Positions 8,943 to 17,889 of a DNA stretch of 64,000 bases are shown here, piece after piece. Made by a program: the position numbers and the translations under genes. Position 1 is the first letter of the stretch, and every line of letters begins with the position of its first letter. The DNA is from Akkermansia muciniphila (GTDB taxonomy: Bacteria > Verrucomicrobiota > Verrucomicrobiia > Verrucomicrobiales > Akkermansiaceae). Below the pieces are notes generated by a model. The model did no database searches. It was not told the origin of the DNA and was given only the letters and a program-made list of their open reading frames with translations. The DNA lies in contig NZ_JABDHQ010000007.1 in NCBI RefSeq assembly GCF_018709685.1, positions 1 to 64,000 of the forward strand, given 5' to 3'.

Positions 8943-9251
8943 GTACTGGTGATGTCGGCCCGCTGGGCAATCATTTGTTTTCCCGGAAAACTCTTATCCA
9001 TGCTTCCCTGATTGCTCTCCCTGCGCATGGTTTCTGGCTGCCTCAAATCCGGTTCTAAACCGGGGAATCACATTCCGGACCCGATTTAAAAAATGTATCC
9101 ATGCGCTGTTTTTGTGGATGGACCGGCTTGCTTGTTTCCATCCTTGCAATGCCGCGCATTCCTTTGAAGGTCACCGTTGCTGCATACCTGAACCGCACGG
9201 TCACGCGGCCCTCATCCTGCATAACGTGTACGGGTCTTCTGTCTGGTTCCT
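8943..9251. other. Gene-free convergent gap with a possible GT11 remnant
   Basis: This stretch lies between a plus-strand and a minus-strand transferase gene. No complete gene or strong terminator is seen. In one plus frame, bases near 8952-9056 read GPLGNHLFS and then LPAHGFWLP, which resembles the start of GT11 fucosyltransferases (GGLGNQLFQ), but it stops soon after. This may be a decayed copy or chance. Confidence 0.35.
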
Positions 9252-9902
9252 TCATTCCCAAAATTTGCTCAATTCCGGGATACCTCCGATGATGTCGCTT
9301 TCCTTCTGGCTGCATGAAACAAGCCCTGGCCCGGCAGGGATGATAATGAACTCCCCCTGCCGGGCCAGGTGTTCCCAAATGCGGTCTGTTTCTCCTCCCC
9401 ACTGCAGGAGGGCTTTGGACATGGACCGGGCAAACGAAGGGCGCAGCACAAAAGCCGTCATGCTGCGCACATCGCCCGTGACGCGCGTCCAGCCCTCCAC
9501 TTCCTTCACGCCGCTTCCTGCGTGGTGCAGCATCACGCATCCGGTTTCACAGGGAACGCGATGGAGCAGTTCCTTCAGTTTGGAGTCAAAGGAATCCACC
9601 AGCACGGCGTCGTCCTGAAGGATGAGTATCCAGTCTTCCGCGCAGGTGGCGGCATGGTCAATGGCGCGGCGCATGGCCCGCTTGCACCCGATGGCCCGGC
9701 AAACGTATTCCGGAGCCTGCTTGAGACGGGGAATACCGTAAGCCTCCAAATCGTTCCTTTCCTCCCAGGGGATGTCCTCCATGGAAGCGACGCGCACTCC
9801 GTCCACCCATTCCCAGGAAAGCCCCTGGGCAGAGAGGCGCTGGGTCATGATTTCACGTTTGGGTGAACCGGGCAGACTGACGATGAGTATTCTGTAAAAC
9901 AT
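9252..9902 (-). CDS. GT25 family glycosyltransferase
   Basis: A 216-residue protein of the LPS beta-1,4-galactosyltransferase-type GT25 family. The N terminus has the family pattern ILIVSLPGSPKRE followed by WEWVDGV. CRAIGCKRAMRRAIDHAA matches the conserved helix before the catalytic acidic motif, here WILILQDDAVLV near residue 100 (LEDDA in most members). It is on the opposite strand from the other glycan genes and converges with them, so it is a separate unit. The length is at the short end for the family. It probably acts in lipooligosaccharide or capsule decoration; acceptor unknown. Confidence 0.85.
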   Translation of the reverse strand: MFYRILIVSLPGSPKREIMTQRLSAQGLSWEWVDGVRVASMEDIPWEERNDLEAYGIPRLKQAPEYVCRAIGCKRAMRRAIDHAATCAEDWILILQDDAVLVDSFDSKLKELLHRVPCETGCVMLHHAGSGVKEVEGWTRVTGDVRSMTAFVLRPSFARSMSKALLQWGGETDRIWEHLARQGEFIIIPAGPGLVSCSQKESDIIGGIPELSKFWE

Positions 9903-10066
9903 GCCCTACCGTATCAGGAAATAGGGGGCCAAAAAGAAGGAATCAGCGGGCCTTGGCTCTTCGGGAACCGGAAGTCCCTTGGGAAAACGCCGACAAGAAG
10001 ATCAAGGCCCGGAAAAGTAAAACATTGATCAATCAACGACTTGGGATAACTTAAAATAGGCAACGG

Positions 10067-10154
10067 TGGCGGAGAGAGTGGGATTCGAACCCACGGTGGG
10101 TTGCCCCACGGCGGTTTTCAAGACCGCTGCATTAAACCGCTCTGCCATCTCTCC
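10067..10154 (-). tRNA. tRNA-Ser (anticodon UGA)
   Basis: On the minus strand a 7-bp acceptor stem (GGAGAGA with TCTCTCC) closes an 88-base cloverleaf. The anticodon loop is CTTGAAA, giving anticodon TGA for UCA-type serine codons. The T arm holds GGTTCGAATCC, and the long variable arm (GTGGGGCAACCCAC) is typical of serine tRNAs. Discriminator G and an encoded CCA end lie at 10067-10070. Confidence 0.95.
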
Positions 10155-10388
10155 ATGCAACAAGCGCGGGCATAAGCTACCGTGAGGAGGGCGGTTCTGT
10201 AAAGCCCTATTCACGTCTGCCCGCAGGTTTGCGGAGGTGGCATGAGCGCCTGTGCTTCATGAAATTTTGTGCTGCCGGAAGAAGATGCTTCCGCCATGAA
10301 CAACAGTGGAATGCGGAGATTGGCAGTGCATTTCACGCCGGGAACCAATGGGAGTTTGGGCTGGGTATTGCCGCTGGTAAACTGTATC

Positions 10389-10925
10389 ATGCCGTGCATG
10401 AAAGATTCCCGCATTCTCGTTCTGACCGGACCCGGCAAGGGAAAGACCACCTCCGCCTTCGGCATGGCCCTGCGCGCGCTGGGGCATGGCGGCAAGGTGG
10501 CCGTGGTTCAGTTTATCAAGCACGACGGTTCCTATGGGGAGGTGGTGGCCCTCCGGCAGTTTCCGAATGCGGAGGTAGTGTGTTCCGGACAAGGATTTAC
10601 GGGGCGCGCCAGGGATGAAGAGTCCCGTGAACGCCATGCTTCCGCCGCCCGGGATGGCTGGCGGGTGGCCCGGCAGAGACTGGAGGACAATTCCATGGGC
10701 ACCGTAATTCTGGACGAGATTTTTTACCCACTGAATTACGGCTTCATCCCCGTTGCGGAAGTCGTGGGTGCCTTGAAGAGAATTGCCGCCGGAAAGGTTG
10801 TCGTCCTGACGGGTCGGGATGCGCCGGAGGAAATTGTCGCCGTGGCTGATACCGTAAGCCGGATTGAATGCGTGAAGCATGCCTTTCAGCAGGGAACCAA
10901 GGCTCAGAGTAATGTTGAGTTTTAA
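10389..10925 (+). CDS. cobO: Cob(I)yrinic acid a,c-diamide adenosyltransferase
   Basis: A 178-residue CobO/BtuR-type enzyme that adds the adenosyl ligand to the reduced corrinoid. The P-loop RILVLTGPGKGKTTSAFG sits at the N terminus, followed by VAVVQFIKHDGSYGE, ending the Walker-B-like strand at GTVILDEIFYPLNYGF, all family hallmarks. The frame is open further upstream to 10269, but those 40 codons do not look like the family, whose members begin just before the P-loop. An ATG at 10389 or 10398 is the likelier start. It is convergent with the corrin operon and ends 57 bases from the end of cbiA, so it lies beside the pathway it serves but is transcribed separately. Confidence 0.9.
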   Translation: MPCMKDSRILVLTGPGKGKTTSAFGMALRALGHGGKVAVVQFIKHDGSYGEVVALRQFPNAEVVCSGQGFTGRARDEESRERHASAARDGWRVARQRLEDNSMGTVILDEIFYPLNYGFIPVAEVVGALKRIAAGKVVVLTGRDAPEEIVAVADTVSRIECVKHAFQQGTKAQSNVEF

Positions 10926-10982
10926 AACATTCTCTTCTGGAAACTCTCGGATAAAGCTGTTCCCTCCATCGGCCCTCACTCT

Positions 10983-12866
10983 TCATTCCTGCGCCATCCT
11001 GAATTCCGGCGGCAGCTGTCCCATGAGCTCCAGGGCGCATTCCCGGGGCGTGGCTTCCGAGGTATCTATGGAGAAATCATGCGGAAAGTGCCGGTGGATG
11101 CTTCCGTGCTGGCGCTCCGCATGGGCGGGGTCCGGAGTACGGTCGGTACGGTTCCGCTCGCGTTCCAGCAGGATGTCTTCCCGGCAGTCCACCTTGATGA
11201 GGGCGCAGGGAATGCCGTTCAGGCGGTTCAGCAGGTCCCGGATCCAGCGGGCGGATTCGCCGATGACGTGGTCCACAATGACCAGGGCGCCTTTCCGCGC
11301 GGCTTCCGCAATGGCGGCATGGAAGGACTCGATGAAGGGGAGTCCGGTTTCCCGGACGGCGTCCAGGGCGTTTTCATGCCTTCCCCGGCTCATGGACAGG
11401 TAGTCGTCCATGGAAAAGATCATGGAATCCTCCCCCATCAGGCGGCGCAGGGTCCGGGCCAGCGTGCTTTTTCCCGCGCTGGAGGCTCCGTTGAGCAGGA
11501 TGACGCGCCCCTGCCGCGGCTGGGGTGGCTGCGGGGCTTCCGGGTTTTCCTGCCCCCAGTACAGGTGGATGTAGCCGGCCTTCACGTTGCCGTCCGCCAC
11601 GCCTTCCGCGTTCAGGCGTCCATCCTTTCCCCTGACCGTGTAAAGGGGCGGGTAGGGGCGGTTCAGTTTAATGGAAGACCAGTGGAATTCATGGCCGCGG
11701 ATGCGGGTGAAATGCTGGCCGAACGGGGCTTCCGTTTCCATCACGGCTTCCCGGTACCCCAGGGAACGGAGCTTTTCTCCCATCCGCGCCGTCCCGTCAA
11801 TGACTCCGCACATCTTCCTGATTGTCCCGTCCGGAAGCACCAGCTCGTGGCACAGGTACATGTACCCGCCGCATTCGGCAAAGATTTCTCCGCCGCTCCG
11901 GGCAAAATCCAGGATGGCGTTCCGCATGGCCTCATTACGTTCCAGACGGCTTGCGAAGGTTTCCGGATAGCCGCCCCCCAGATAAATGGCCCCGGTACCT
12001 TCCGGCAGGGCGGTGTCTTCCAGCGGAGAAAAGCAGGTAATTTCCCAGCCCATCTGCCTTAGCCGTTCCAGATTGTCCTCATAGTAAAAGCAGAACGCGT
12101 TGTCCCGCGCCACGGCCAGGCGCCCGCGGGCAGGGGCGGACGGCAAGGAGGCTTTCAGGGGAGCGGGGCGGGGAATTTCCGTGATGTCCATCAGCAGTTC
12201 CCAGTTGACATGCTTTTCCACTGCTTCCGCCAGTCGGCGGAACCAGGATTGCTGCCGGGCCTCCTCTTCCGCGGGAACAAGGCCCAGTTGCCGTTCCGGG
12301 AGCGTCCATTCCGCGTTTCTGGGCAGCGCCGCCACCAGCGGCGGCATGCCGTAATGGGCCAGCGCCCGGCGCAGAAGGTCCGCGTGCGTGGCGCTTCCCA
12401 CGCCGTTGGCAATAACTCCCGCGATGTTCAGGCCGGGATGGTGCTGGGAAAAACCGCGGACCACGGCGGCAATGGAGCCCGCCATGCCGCGCGCCTGAAC
12501 CACCAGCAGGACGGGCAGGCCAAGCGTGAGGGCGCAGTCCGCCGTGCTTCCTTCCAGGCTTTCCGGCGTCCGGGCGTCAAAGAGGCCCATGACTCCCTCG
12601 CAGATGGCGATGTCCGCGCAGGAGGCGTGCCGCGCCCATTGGAACCGCACCCCGGTTTTCCCCATCATCCACGTGTCCAGGTTAAAGGAGGGCTGGCCCG
12701 TAGCCTGGCGGTGGAAGGACGGGTCAATGTAATCCGGTCCGCATTTGAAGGCCTGCACGCGGAAGCCCCGGCCGCAGAGGGCCGCCATCAGGGCCAGGGA
12801 TACCGTTGTTTTGCCGCCGCCGGACTGGGTGGAGGCAATGCAGAAGGCGTGAAAGGGCTTGTTCAT
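10983..12866 (-). CDS. cbiA: Cobyrinate a,c-diamide synthase fused to a CPT-like kinase domain
   Basis: A 627-residue protein. Residues 1-455 are CbiA, which amidates side chains a and c of the corrin using glutamine and ATP. Seen are the ATP-binding IASTQSGGGKTT, the DYIDPSFH motif, and the glutaminase Cys in FAECGGYMYL. Residues 462-627 form a second, complete P-loop domain: RVILLNGASSAGKSTLA, FSMDDYLSM, VIVDHV, then RERNRTDRT and SIDTSEATP. This matches chloramphenicol phosphotransferase-like kinases and is not part of normal CbiA. The frame extends upstream to a TTG at 12953 inside the previous gene. The ATG at 12866, just before the ATP-binding strand, fits the family. It is the last gene of the corrin operon. 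Confidence 0.9.
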   Translation of the reverse strand: MNKPFHAFCIASTQSGGGKTTVSLALMAALCGRGFRVQAFKCGPDYIDPSFHRQATGQPSFNLDTWMMGKTGVRFQWARHASCADIAICEGVMGLFDARTPESLEGSTADCALTLGLPVLLVVQARGMAGSIAAVVRGFSQHHPGLNIAGVIANGVGSATHADLLRRALAHYGMPPLVAALPRNAEWTLPERQLGLVPAEEEARQQSWFRRLAEAVEKHVNWELLMDITEIPRPAPLKASLPSAPARGRLAVARDNAFCFYYEDNLERLRQMGWEITCFSPLEDTALPEGTGAIYLGGGYPETFASRLERNEAMRNAILDFARSGGEIFAECGGYMYLCHELVLPDGTIRKMCGVIDGTARMGEKLRSLGYREAVMETEAPFGQHFTRIRGHEFHWSSIKLNRPYPPLYTVRGKDGRLNAEGVADGNVKAGYIHLYWGQENPEAPQPPQPRQGRVILLNGASSAGKSTLARTLRRLMGEDSMIFSMDDYLSMSRGRHENALDAVRETGLPFIESFHAAIAEAARKGALVIVDHVIGESARWIRDLLNRLNGIPCALIKVDCREDILLERERNRTDRTPDPAHAERQHGSIHRHFPHDFSIDTSEATPRECALELMGQLPPEFRMAQE

Positions 12867-12912
12867 GGGGGATATGGAATGTTCTCTGCGGCGGCTGTTT
12901 TTCCGGACAAGG

Positions 12913-15531
12913 TCAGGATATTCCGTATTTGTCGGCATAGCCCCTTCGTTCAAAGAGCACGCCGCCGTCCCTGATGGTCCGGGGGCCTCCCAGGAGCACC
13001 AGCGTGGACATGTCCACGTCCTCCAGCGGGAATTCGTCCAGCGTGCCCACCCATTTTTGCTGGGCGGGGCGTCCCGCGTGCTTCACGTAGGCGCACAGGG
13101 TTTGGCCGCCGCGTTTGTTCCGGAAAATATCCAGGGCCTCTTCCAGCAGATGGCGGCGCTTGCGCCCGGCGGGGTTGTACAGCACCACGGGCAGGGCCGT
13201 TCCGGCGCTTTGCTCCAAGTTGGCCCGGATTTCCTCCGCAGGCACCAGCAGGTCGGAAAGGCTCAGCAGGCAGAAGCCGTTCTGGAGGGGCGCCCCCAGG
13301 GCGGAGGCGGAGATATTGGCCGCCGTAATTCCCGGCAACACGTCAATGCCGACGGTAGAAAAGCGTTCATTTTCCTTCCGCAGTTCATAGAGCAGCCCCG
13401 CCATGGCCAGGATTCCGGGATCTCCGGAGCACACCATGCAGACGTTTTCCCCCGCCAGCGCCGCTTCCAGCGCGGCCATGCAGCGCGGCACTTCCCCCAT
13501 CATTCCGGTCTGGATCATTCTTTTCCCGTGAATGCGTTCCCGGATGAAATCCAGGTACCTGGTGTAGCCGGCAATGCAGCCGCAACGGTCAATGGCCGCC
13601 GCCGCTTCCGGCGTGAGCTGGCCCGGCGCGCCGGACCCCAGACCGATGACGATGACGCTTCCCGCTCCCTGGCACCCCGTGTCCCGGCTGCCGTGCGGGC
13701 ACGCCGCCAGAGCCAGCGTGATGCTTCCGCTGCAAACGGTTTTGGGCGTTTTCAGAGTTCCTCCGGAGGCCAGGATGGCGGAGGCCTCGGAAACGGAGTG
13801 CGTGCCCGTTTTTTCAAAGACGGCGTCTGACGGCGTGGGGATGTCCACCTTGTCCAGCTCGTCGGGCGTAAAGACTTGGAACGGCACTCCCCATTGCTCG
13901 GCCAGGGCCAGGATGGCCGGCTCCTGCTCCTTCAGGGTACAGGAGGCCAGGGCTTTCAGCCGGGACCGGGAAAGTCCCTGCCGCTGCAGGAATTCCTCCG
14001 CGCTTTGCTTCAGCAATTCAGGGGCTGTCCCTTTTTTACAGCCTATTCCGAGCACGAAGGAGGCGGACCGGATGGACAGGGCGGGAGCTTTCCCCACGGT
14101 CTCCGGCGCGGTCACGTCCCAGTACACGGCGGGAACATCCGGCGTTTCCGTGGCCTCCTTTCCTTCCGTTTCCGCCGGGATGACCTGGGGGCATTCCTTC
14201 CAGTACCGTTCATAAATTTCCTGCGGACCATGGAAGAGGATGGAGTCTCCGGCCAGCAGCGCGGCGTTCAGGGCTTTAATGGCGTCCGGATTCAGGACGC
14301 AGGCTTGTTCCCTGGCCGCCGCTTCGTCAAAGGCGGTGATTCCCCTCGTATCCGTGGCGGTGGTGATGACGGCTTCCCCTCCGCTGATGCGGGCCAGCCT
14401 GCGCGCCAGGCGGTTGCCGCCGCCCAGGTGACCGGAGAGCAGGGGAATGAGGTGGGAGCCGGATTCGGAGCAGGAAACCACCGCCGGGTCCGTGGCCTTG
14501 TCCCGGAGCAGGGGGGCGGTTTTCCTGACGGCGATGCCCGCGGCCCCCACAAAGACATGGGCGTCAAACTGGTTCCACTGCCGGGCCAGAAGCTGGTCAA
14601 AATCTTCCGGCGCCACCCGGTTCACGCCTTCTTCCCCCCCACTCCTGCCTACGGAGTAAATGACGGTTTTCCCTAGGGACTGGGAGATTTCCACTGCCTT
14701 CCGGGCGCCCTTGGCCGTGAAGGCGTAAAAGGCGCAGTTCCCGTTGAACCGTTCGTCTTCCTTCTCATTCCGGTAGCCGTGGCTGAACTGGCCGTGGTAG
14801 AGCAGGGACTGCCCGCAGTCATGCGCGCCGATGGCGTCACCCACCAGGATCAGGGCCTGCCTGCCGATGCCCGCGCGTGCCGTTTCAGCCGCAATGGTGG
14901 ACAGCGTGCCGCGGATGATTTTTTCATCCGGCCAGGTGGCGCGGTACACCACTGCCGCCGCCGTGTCGGGAGACTTCCCGGCGGAGATAAGCCGTGCGGC
15001 CAGTTCGTCCAGCTTCCCCGCACTGAGGAAGAACGCCAGCGTGGCGCCCGTTTTGGCAAAGGCCTCGCAGGCTTCCCCGGAGGGCATGGGAGTTCTGCCC
15101 GGGGTGCGCGTCAGCACCAGGCTCTGGGCAATTCCCGGATAAGTCAGTTCCGTGCGCAGGGCCGCGGCGGCGGCAAAAACGCTGCTGACCCCCGGCACCA
15201 CGATGGATTCAATGCCCTTTTTGTCAAGCAGGTCGAATTGCTCCGCGATGGCTCCGTACATGGACGGGTCCCCCGTGTGGAGGCGCACCACCTTCTTTCC
15301 TTCCAGCACCCCCCGTGCCATGACCTCCACCTGTTCCTCCAGGTTCATTTTGGCGCTGTCGTGGAGTTCCGCTTCCGGGCGGCAGCGTTTGAGATGGCCC
15401 GGATTGACCAGGGACCCGGCGTAGACGACCACGTCCGCCTCCTTCAGGAGGGCGGCCCCTCGTTCGGTAATCAGGTCTTCGGCCCCGGGGCCGGCTCCTA
15501 TGAAATGGATGGGAAAACGGGTGGTATTCAT
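12913..15531 (-). CDS. CbiF-CbiG-CbiH trifunctional corrin-ring protein
   Basis: An 872-residue fusion of three consecutive anaerobic-pathway enzymes. Residues 1-255 are CbiF, the cobalt-precorrin-4 C11-methyltransferase (IHFIGAGPGAEDL, LHTGDPSMYGA, VVPGVSSVFAAAA). Residues 275-620 are CbiG, which opens the lactone and releases acetaldehyde (HVFVGAAGIAVRK, PLLSGHLGGGNRLA, VLGIGCKKGT). Residues 630-872 are CbiH, the C17-methyltransferase (VIVIGLGSGAPGQLT, CSGDPGILAMAG, LPGITAANISA). All key motifs of each part are present, so all three are likely active. The start overlaps the stop of cbiET by four bases, indicating translational coupling. Two-part fusions such as CbiGH occur in other bacteria. 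Confidence 0.93.
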   Translation of the reverse strand: MNTTRFPIHFIGAGPGAEDLITERGAALLKEADVVVYAGSLVNPGHLKRCRPEAELHDSAKMNLEEQVEVMARGVLEGKKVVRLHTGDPSMYGAIAEQFDLLDKKGIESIVVPGVSSVFAAAAALRTELTYPGIAQSLVLTRTPGRTPMPSGEACEAFAKTGATLAFFLSAGKLDELAARLISAGKSPDTAAAVVYRATWPDEKIIRGTLSTIAAETARAGIGRQALILVGDAIGAHDCGQSLLYHGQFSHGYRNEKEDERFNGNCAFYAFTAKGARKAVEISQSLGKTVIYSVGRSGGEEGVNRVAPEDFDQLLARQWNQFDAHVFVGAAGIAVRKTAPLLRDKATDPAVVSCSESGSHLIPLLSGHLGGGNRLARRLARISGGEAVITTATDTRGITAFDEAAAREQACVLNPDAIKALNAALLAGDSILFHGPQEIYERYWKECPQVIPAETEGKEATETPDVPAVYWDVTAPETVGKAPALSIRSASFVLGIGCKKGTAPELLKQSAEEFLQRQGLSRSRLKALASCTLKEQEPAILALAEQWGVPFQVFTPDELDKVDIPTPSDAVFEKTGTHSVSEASAILASGGTLKTPKTVCSGSITLALAACPHGSRDTGCQGAGSVIVIGLGSGAPGQLTPEAAAAIDRCGCIAGYTRYLDFIRERIHGKRMIQTGMMGEVPRCMAALEAALAGENVCMVCSGDPGILAMAGLLYELRKENERFSTVGIDVLPGITAANISASALGAPLQNGFCLLSLSDLLVPAEEIRANLEQSAGTALPVVLYNPAGRKRRHLLEEALDIFRNKRGGQTLCAYVKHAGRPAQQKWVGTLDEFPLEDVDMSTLVLLGGPRTIRDGGVLFERRGYADKYGIS

Positions 15532-16745
15532 GCGCGGGAATAAGTGAAAAGAGTGATGCGGTTGCCGTGCCGCAGATGGTGGTAGGTTCCGGCAATGGGA
15601 GATTCGGAGGCGATGTCCAGGGAGAACATGCCGGTGCGTGCGGCGGCGTTCCAGCCGTAAAGCAGGTGCTCGCTTTCCGTGGTCACGGCGGAGGCCGCCA
15701 GGAGGCCGCCGGGATTCAAGGCATCAAAACACGCCTGGAGGATGGATTCAAGCGTGCCTCCCCCGCCTCCTATGAAAACGCGGTCCGGCGCGGGCAGGGC
15801 AGCCAGGGCTTCCGGTGCTTCTCCCTGAATGCAGGCGTAATTCACGCAACCCAGCTTCCGGCTGTTCCGGCGGATCAGTTCCAGGCGGGAATCCTGCCGT
15901 TCCAGCCCGTACACGGAAAGCCCGGGGCGCAGGGCGGCGGCTTCCAGGCCAATGGAGCCGCTTCCGGCGCCCACGTCCCACAGCACGCCCCAGGCGGGAA
16001 GGCGCAGTTTGGACAGGATGACCGCCCGCACTTCCTCCGCCGTAATCAGGTTGTTCTCCTTTTCATAAAAATCCGCAGGCAGGCCCAGCGGCAGAATGGG
16101 CGCGGCTCCGGAACGTTCGTCCGGCAGCAGCAGGAGCAAGGAGGTAGGGGAGCATTCCTCCCGTGCCAGTTCCGCCAGGGTTCCTTTCAGGATGCGTTCC
16201 CCGGGAGTTCCCAGGCATTCCGCTGCCACGGCGGAACGTTCGGCCGCCGGGGGATGGAATTGGACGGCCTCTCCGGCCAGGCGGCATGCGGTAAGTGGAT
16301 GCCCGCCGTAAAGGACGGGGAGCGGCTGGGCCAGAATGTCCCCCCACGGAACCTCTTCCGTGCTGTGCGCGCTGAAGCACCGTGCGCGGTCCCACGGCAT
16401 GCCCAGGCGGTGGAACAGGGCCTGGAACGCGGTGGGGGCCGGGATGAATTCCAGCCGGTCTTCATCACAGGCCAGGGATTGGAGCGTGCCTCCCATTCCG
16501 TGGAACAGGGCGTCTCCGGAAGCCAGCACTATTACGTTTCTACCCTGCCGGGCCTCTTCCAGCGCCTCCCGCGCCTGTTCCCGCGCGTTCTTGCCGATGG
16601 GGATGCGCCGTGCGTTGCAGGGCGGGCACTCCTTCAGCAGGGCGGCGGAAGCGTACAGGCTCTGCGCCTCTGCCAGTTTGTCCAGCTGGGCCGGGGAGGG
16701 GTGAAGCGGGCCTATGCCACAGGAAAAAACGGTCAGGGGAGGCAT
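15528..16745 (-). CDS. cbiET: Precorrin-6Y/7 methyltransferase-decarboxylase (CbiE-CbiT fusion)
   Basis: A 405-residue CobL-type fusion. Residues 1-205 are CbiE (TVFSCGIGPL, VIVLASGDALFHGMG), which methylates C5 and C15. Residues 215-405 are CbiT (NLITAEEVRAVILSKL, DVGAGSGSIGLEAA, DRVFIGGGGG), which methylates C15/C12 and decarboxylates the acetate side chain. The length matches CobL. Its ATG overlaps the last codons of cbiD, and its stop overlaps the start of the next gene by four bases, so these genes are tightly coupled. Confidence 0.95.
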   Translation of the reverse strand: MPPLTVFSCGIGPLHPSPAQLDKLAEAQSLYASAALLKECPPCNARRIPIGKNAREQAREALEEARQGRNVIVLASGDALFHGMGGTLQSLACDEDRLEFIPAPTAFQALFHRLGMPWDRARCFSAHSTEEVPWGDILAQPLPVLYGGHPLTACRLAGEAVQFHPPAAERSAVAAECLGTPGERILKGTLAELAREECSPTSLLLLLPDERSGAAPILPLGLPADFYEKENNLITAEEVRAVILSKLRLPAWGVLWDVGAGSGSIGLEAAALRPGLSVYGLERQDSRLELIRRNSRKLGCVNYACIQGEAPEALAALPAPDRVFIGGGGGTLESILQACFDALNPGGLLAASAVTTESEHLLYGWNAAARTGMFSLDIASESPIAGTYHHLRHGNRITLFTYSRA

Positions 16746-17851
16746 GGAGGTAGATCAAGAAGAAGGTTGCCGGAAAAACCGGAGATCAGGAAACGGACGG
16801 GAAGGCCGGGCGCGTGGCGCTGGAACTGCCGGCGGGCTTCCGCGGCCAGGTCCCAGTACAGGGAAAGATGGGCCTCTTCCGGAACCAGCGCCAGAGCCTG
16901 GCGTACGGAGGAACAGGCCGGAATGCTCCGCCGCGCTTCTTCCGTCAGCGCGGCATGGCGTTCCGCCGTGCGGAGAAAGAGCTGCATGTCTTGCGCCACC
17001 TTGTGGGCGTGCGTGTTGGAGAACCCGGCGGCGTACTTGCAGAGCTTGCCCGGCATGCAGGCCACCACGGCCTCCGCCATGCCCTGTTCTACTGCGCTCT
17101 GAAGGCTTTCCGCAATGAAATCGCCAATGCAGATGAAAGAAATGGAGGGGTATCCCGGCAGAAGGGACTTGGCCAGTGCGGCTGTCCTTCCCCCCGTGCA
17201 GAACACCGCCTTGTCAAAGCCGGAGAGCCGGGTGGAGCGCACGCAGATGCGGATGGTGGCGATGTAGGCTTCATGGCTGTACGGGCGCACGATGCCGCTG
17301 GTGCCTAAAATGGAAATTCCCCCCACCACGCCCAGCAGGGGATTAAGCGTTTTCCCGGCAAGCTTTTCCCCGTCCCGCACGGAGATTTCCGCCAGCCAGC
17401 AGCCTTCCCGCATGCCGGAGCGGGCCAGGTTGTCCGCAATCATGCGCCGCGGTCCCTCGTTGATGGCCCATTTGTGCTGCTCGCAATCCAGGCCCGGCAG
17501 CGTGCACAGGCCTATGCCCCCGGCGGAGCGCAGGATAAGGGTTGCCCCGCGGATGGACAGGAGGTAATCCTCCGGGGCGGCTTCTTCCGGAACGGCCGCC
17601 CGGACGCGCGCCTCCATCACGGCTCCGTGGGTACAGTCCGGGTCATCCCCTCCGTCCTTGATAATTCGGGAAAAACCCGGCTCACTGGCCGCCAGCGGCA
17701 GCGTTCTCGTCTCCCCGTCCGGGAAAAGCAGGGGAATGGATTCCCTGGTGTTCTCTCCGTTCAGCGTCCTCCACGCGGCCGTGATGGCGGCGGCGGCATT
17801 GGCCCCGGTGGAAAATCCTTTCCGGAGCGGCTGGCGGAGGGGGGTGGACAT
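16733..17851 (-). CDS. cbiD: Cobalt-precorrin-5B C1-methyltransferase
   Basis: A 372-residue CbiD protein, specific to the anaerobic cobalamin route. The N terminus shows LRKGFSTGANAAAA, the family hallmark. Further on are IIKDGGDDPDCTHGA, KTLNPLLGVVGGISILGTSG and IGDFIAESL. An open frame runs upstream to 18232 inside cbiC. The ATG at 17851, 38 bases after the cbiC stop, gives the correct family N terminus. The 3' end overlaps the start of cbiET by 13 bases. Confidence 0.95.
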   Translation of the reverse strand: MSTPLRQPLRKGFSTGANAAAAITAAWRTLNGENTRESIPLLFPDGETRTLPLAASEPGFSRIIKDGGDDPDCTHGAVMEARVRAAVPEEAAPEDYLLSIRGATLILRSAGGIGLCTLPGLDCEQHKWAINEGPRRMIADNLARSGMREGCWLAEISVRDGEKLAGKTLNPLLGVVGGISILGTSGIVRPYSHEAYIATIRICVRSTRLSGFDKAVFCTGGRTAALAKSLLPGYPSISFICIGDFIAESLQSAVEQGMAEAVVACMPGKLCKYAAGFSNTHAHKVAQDMQLFLRTAERHAALTEEARRSIPACSSVRQALALVPEEAHLSLYWDLAAEARRQFQRHAPGLPVRFLISGFSGNLLLDLPPCLP

Positions 17852-17889
17852 GGAACGGAACTCGGCGGATGGGGATGAATGCAGAAAAA

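Noticed and set aside
10269-10388. Longer start for cobO
   Set aside because: The 40 extra residues do not resemble the CobO N terminus. No cobalamin riboswitch was recognised in this leader either.
12867-12953. Upstream TTG start for cbiA
   Set aside because: Would overlap the CbiH end and adds residues not found in CbiA; the ATG at 12866 fits.
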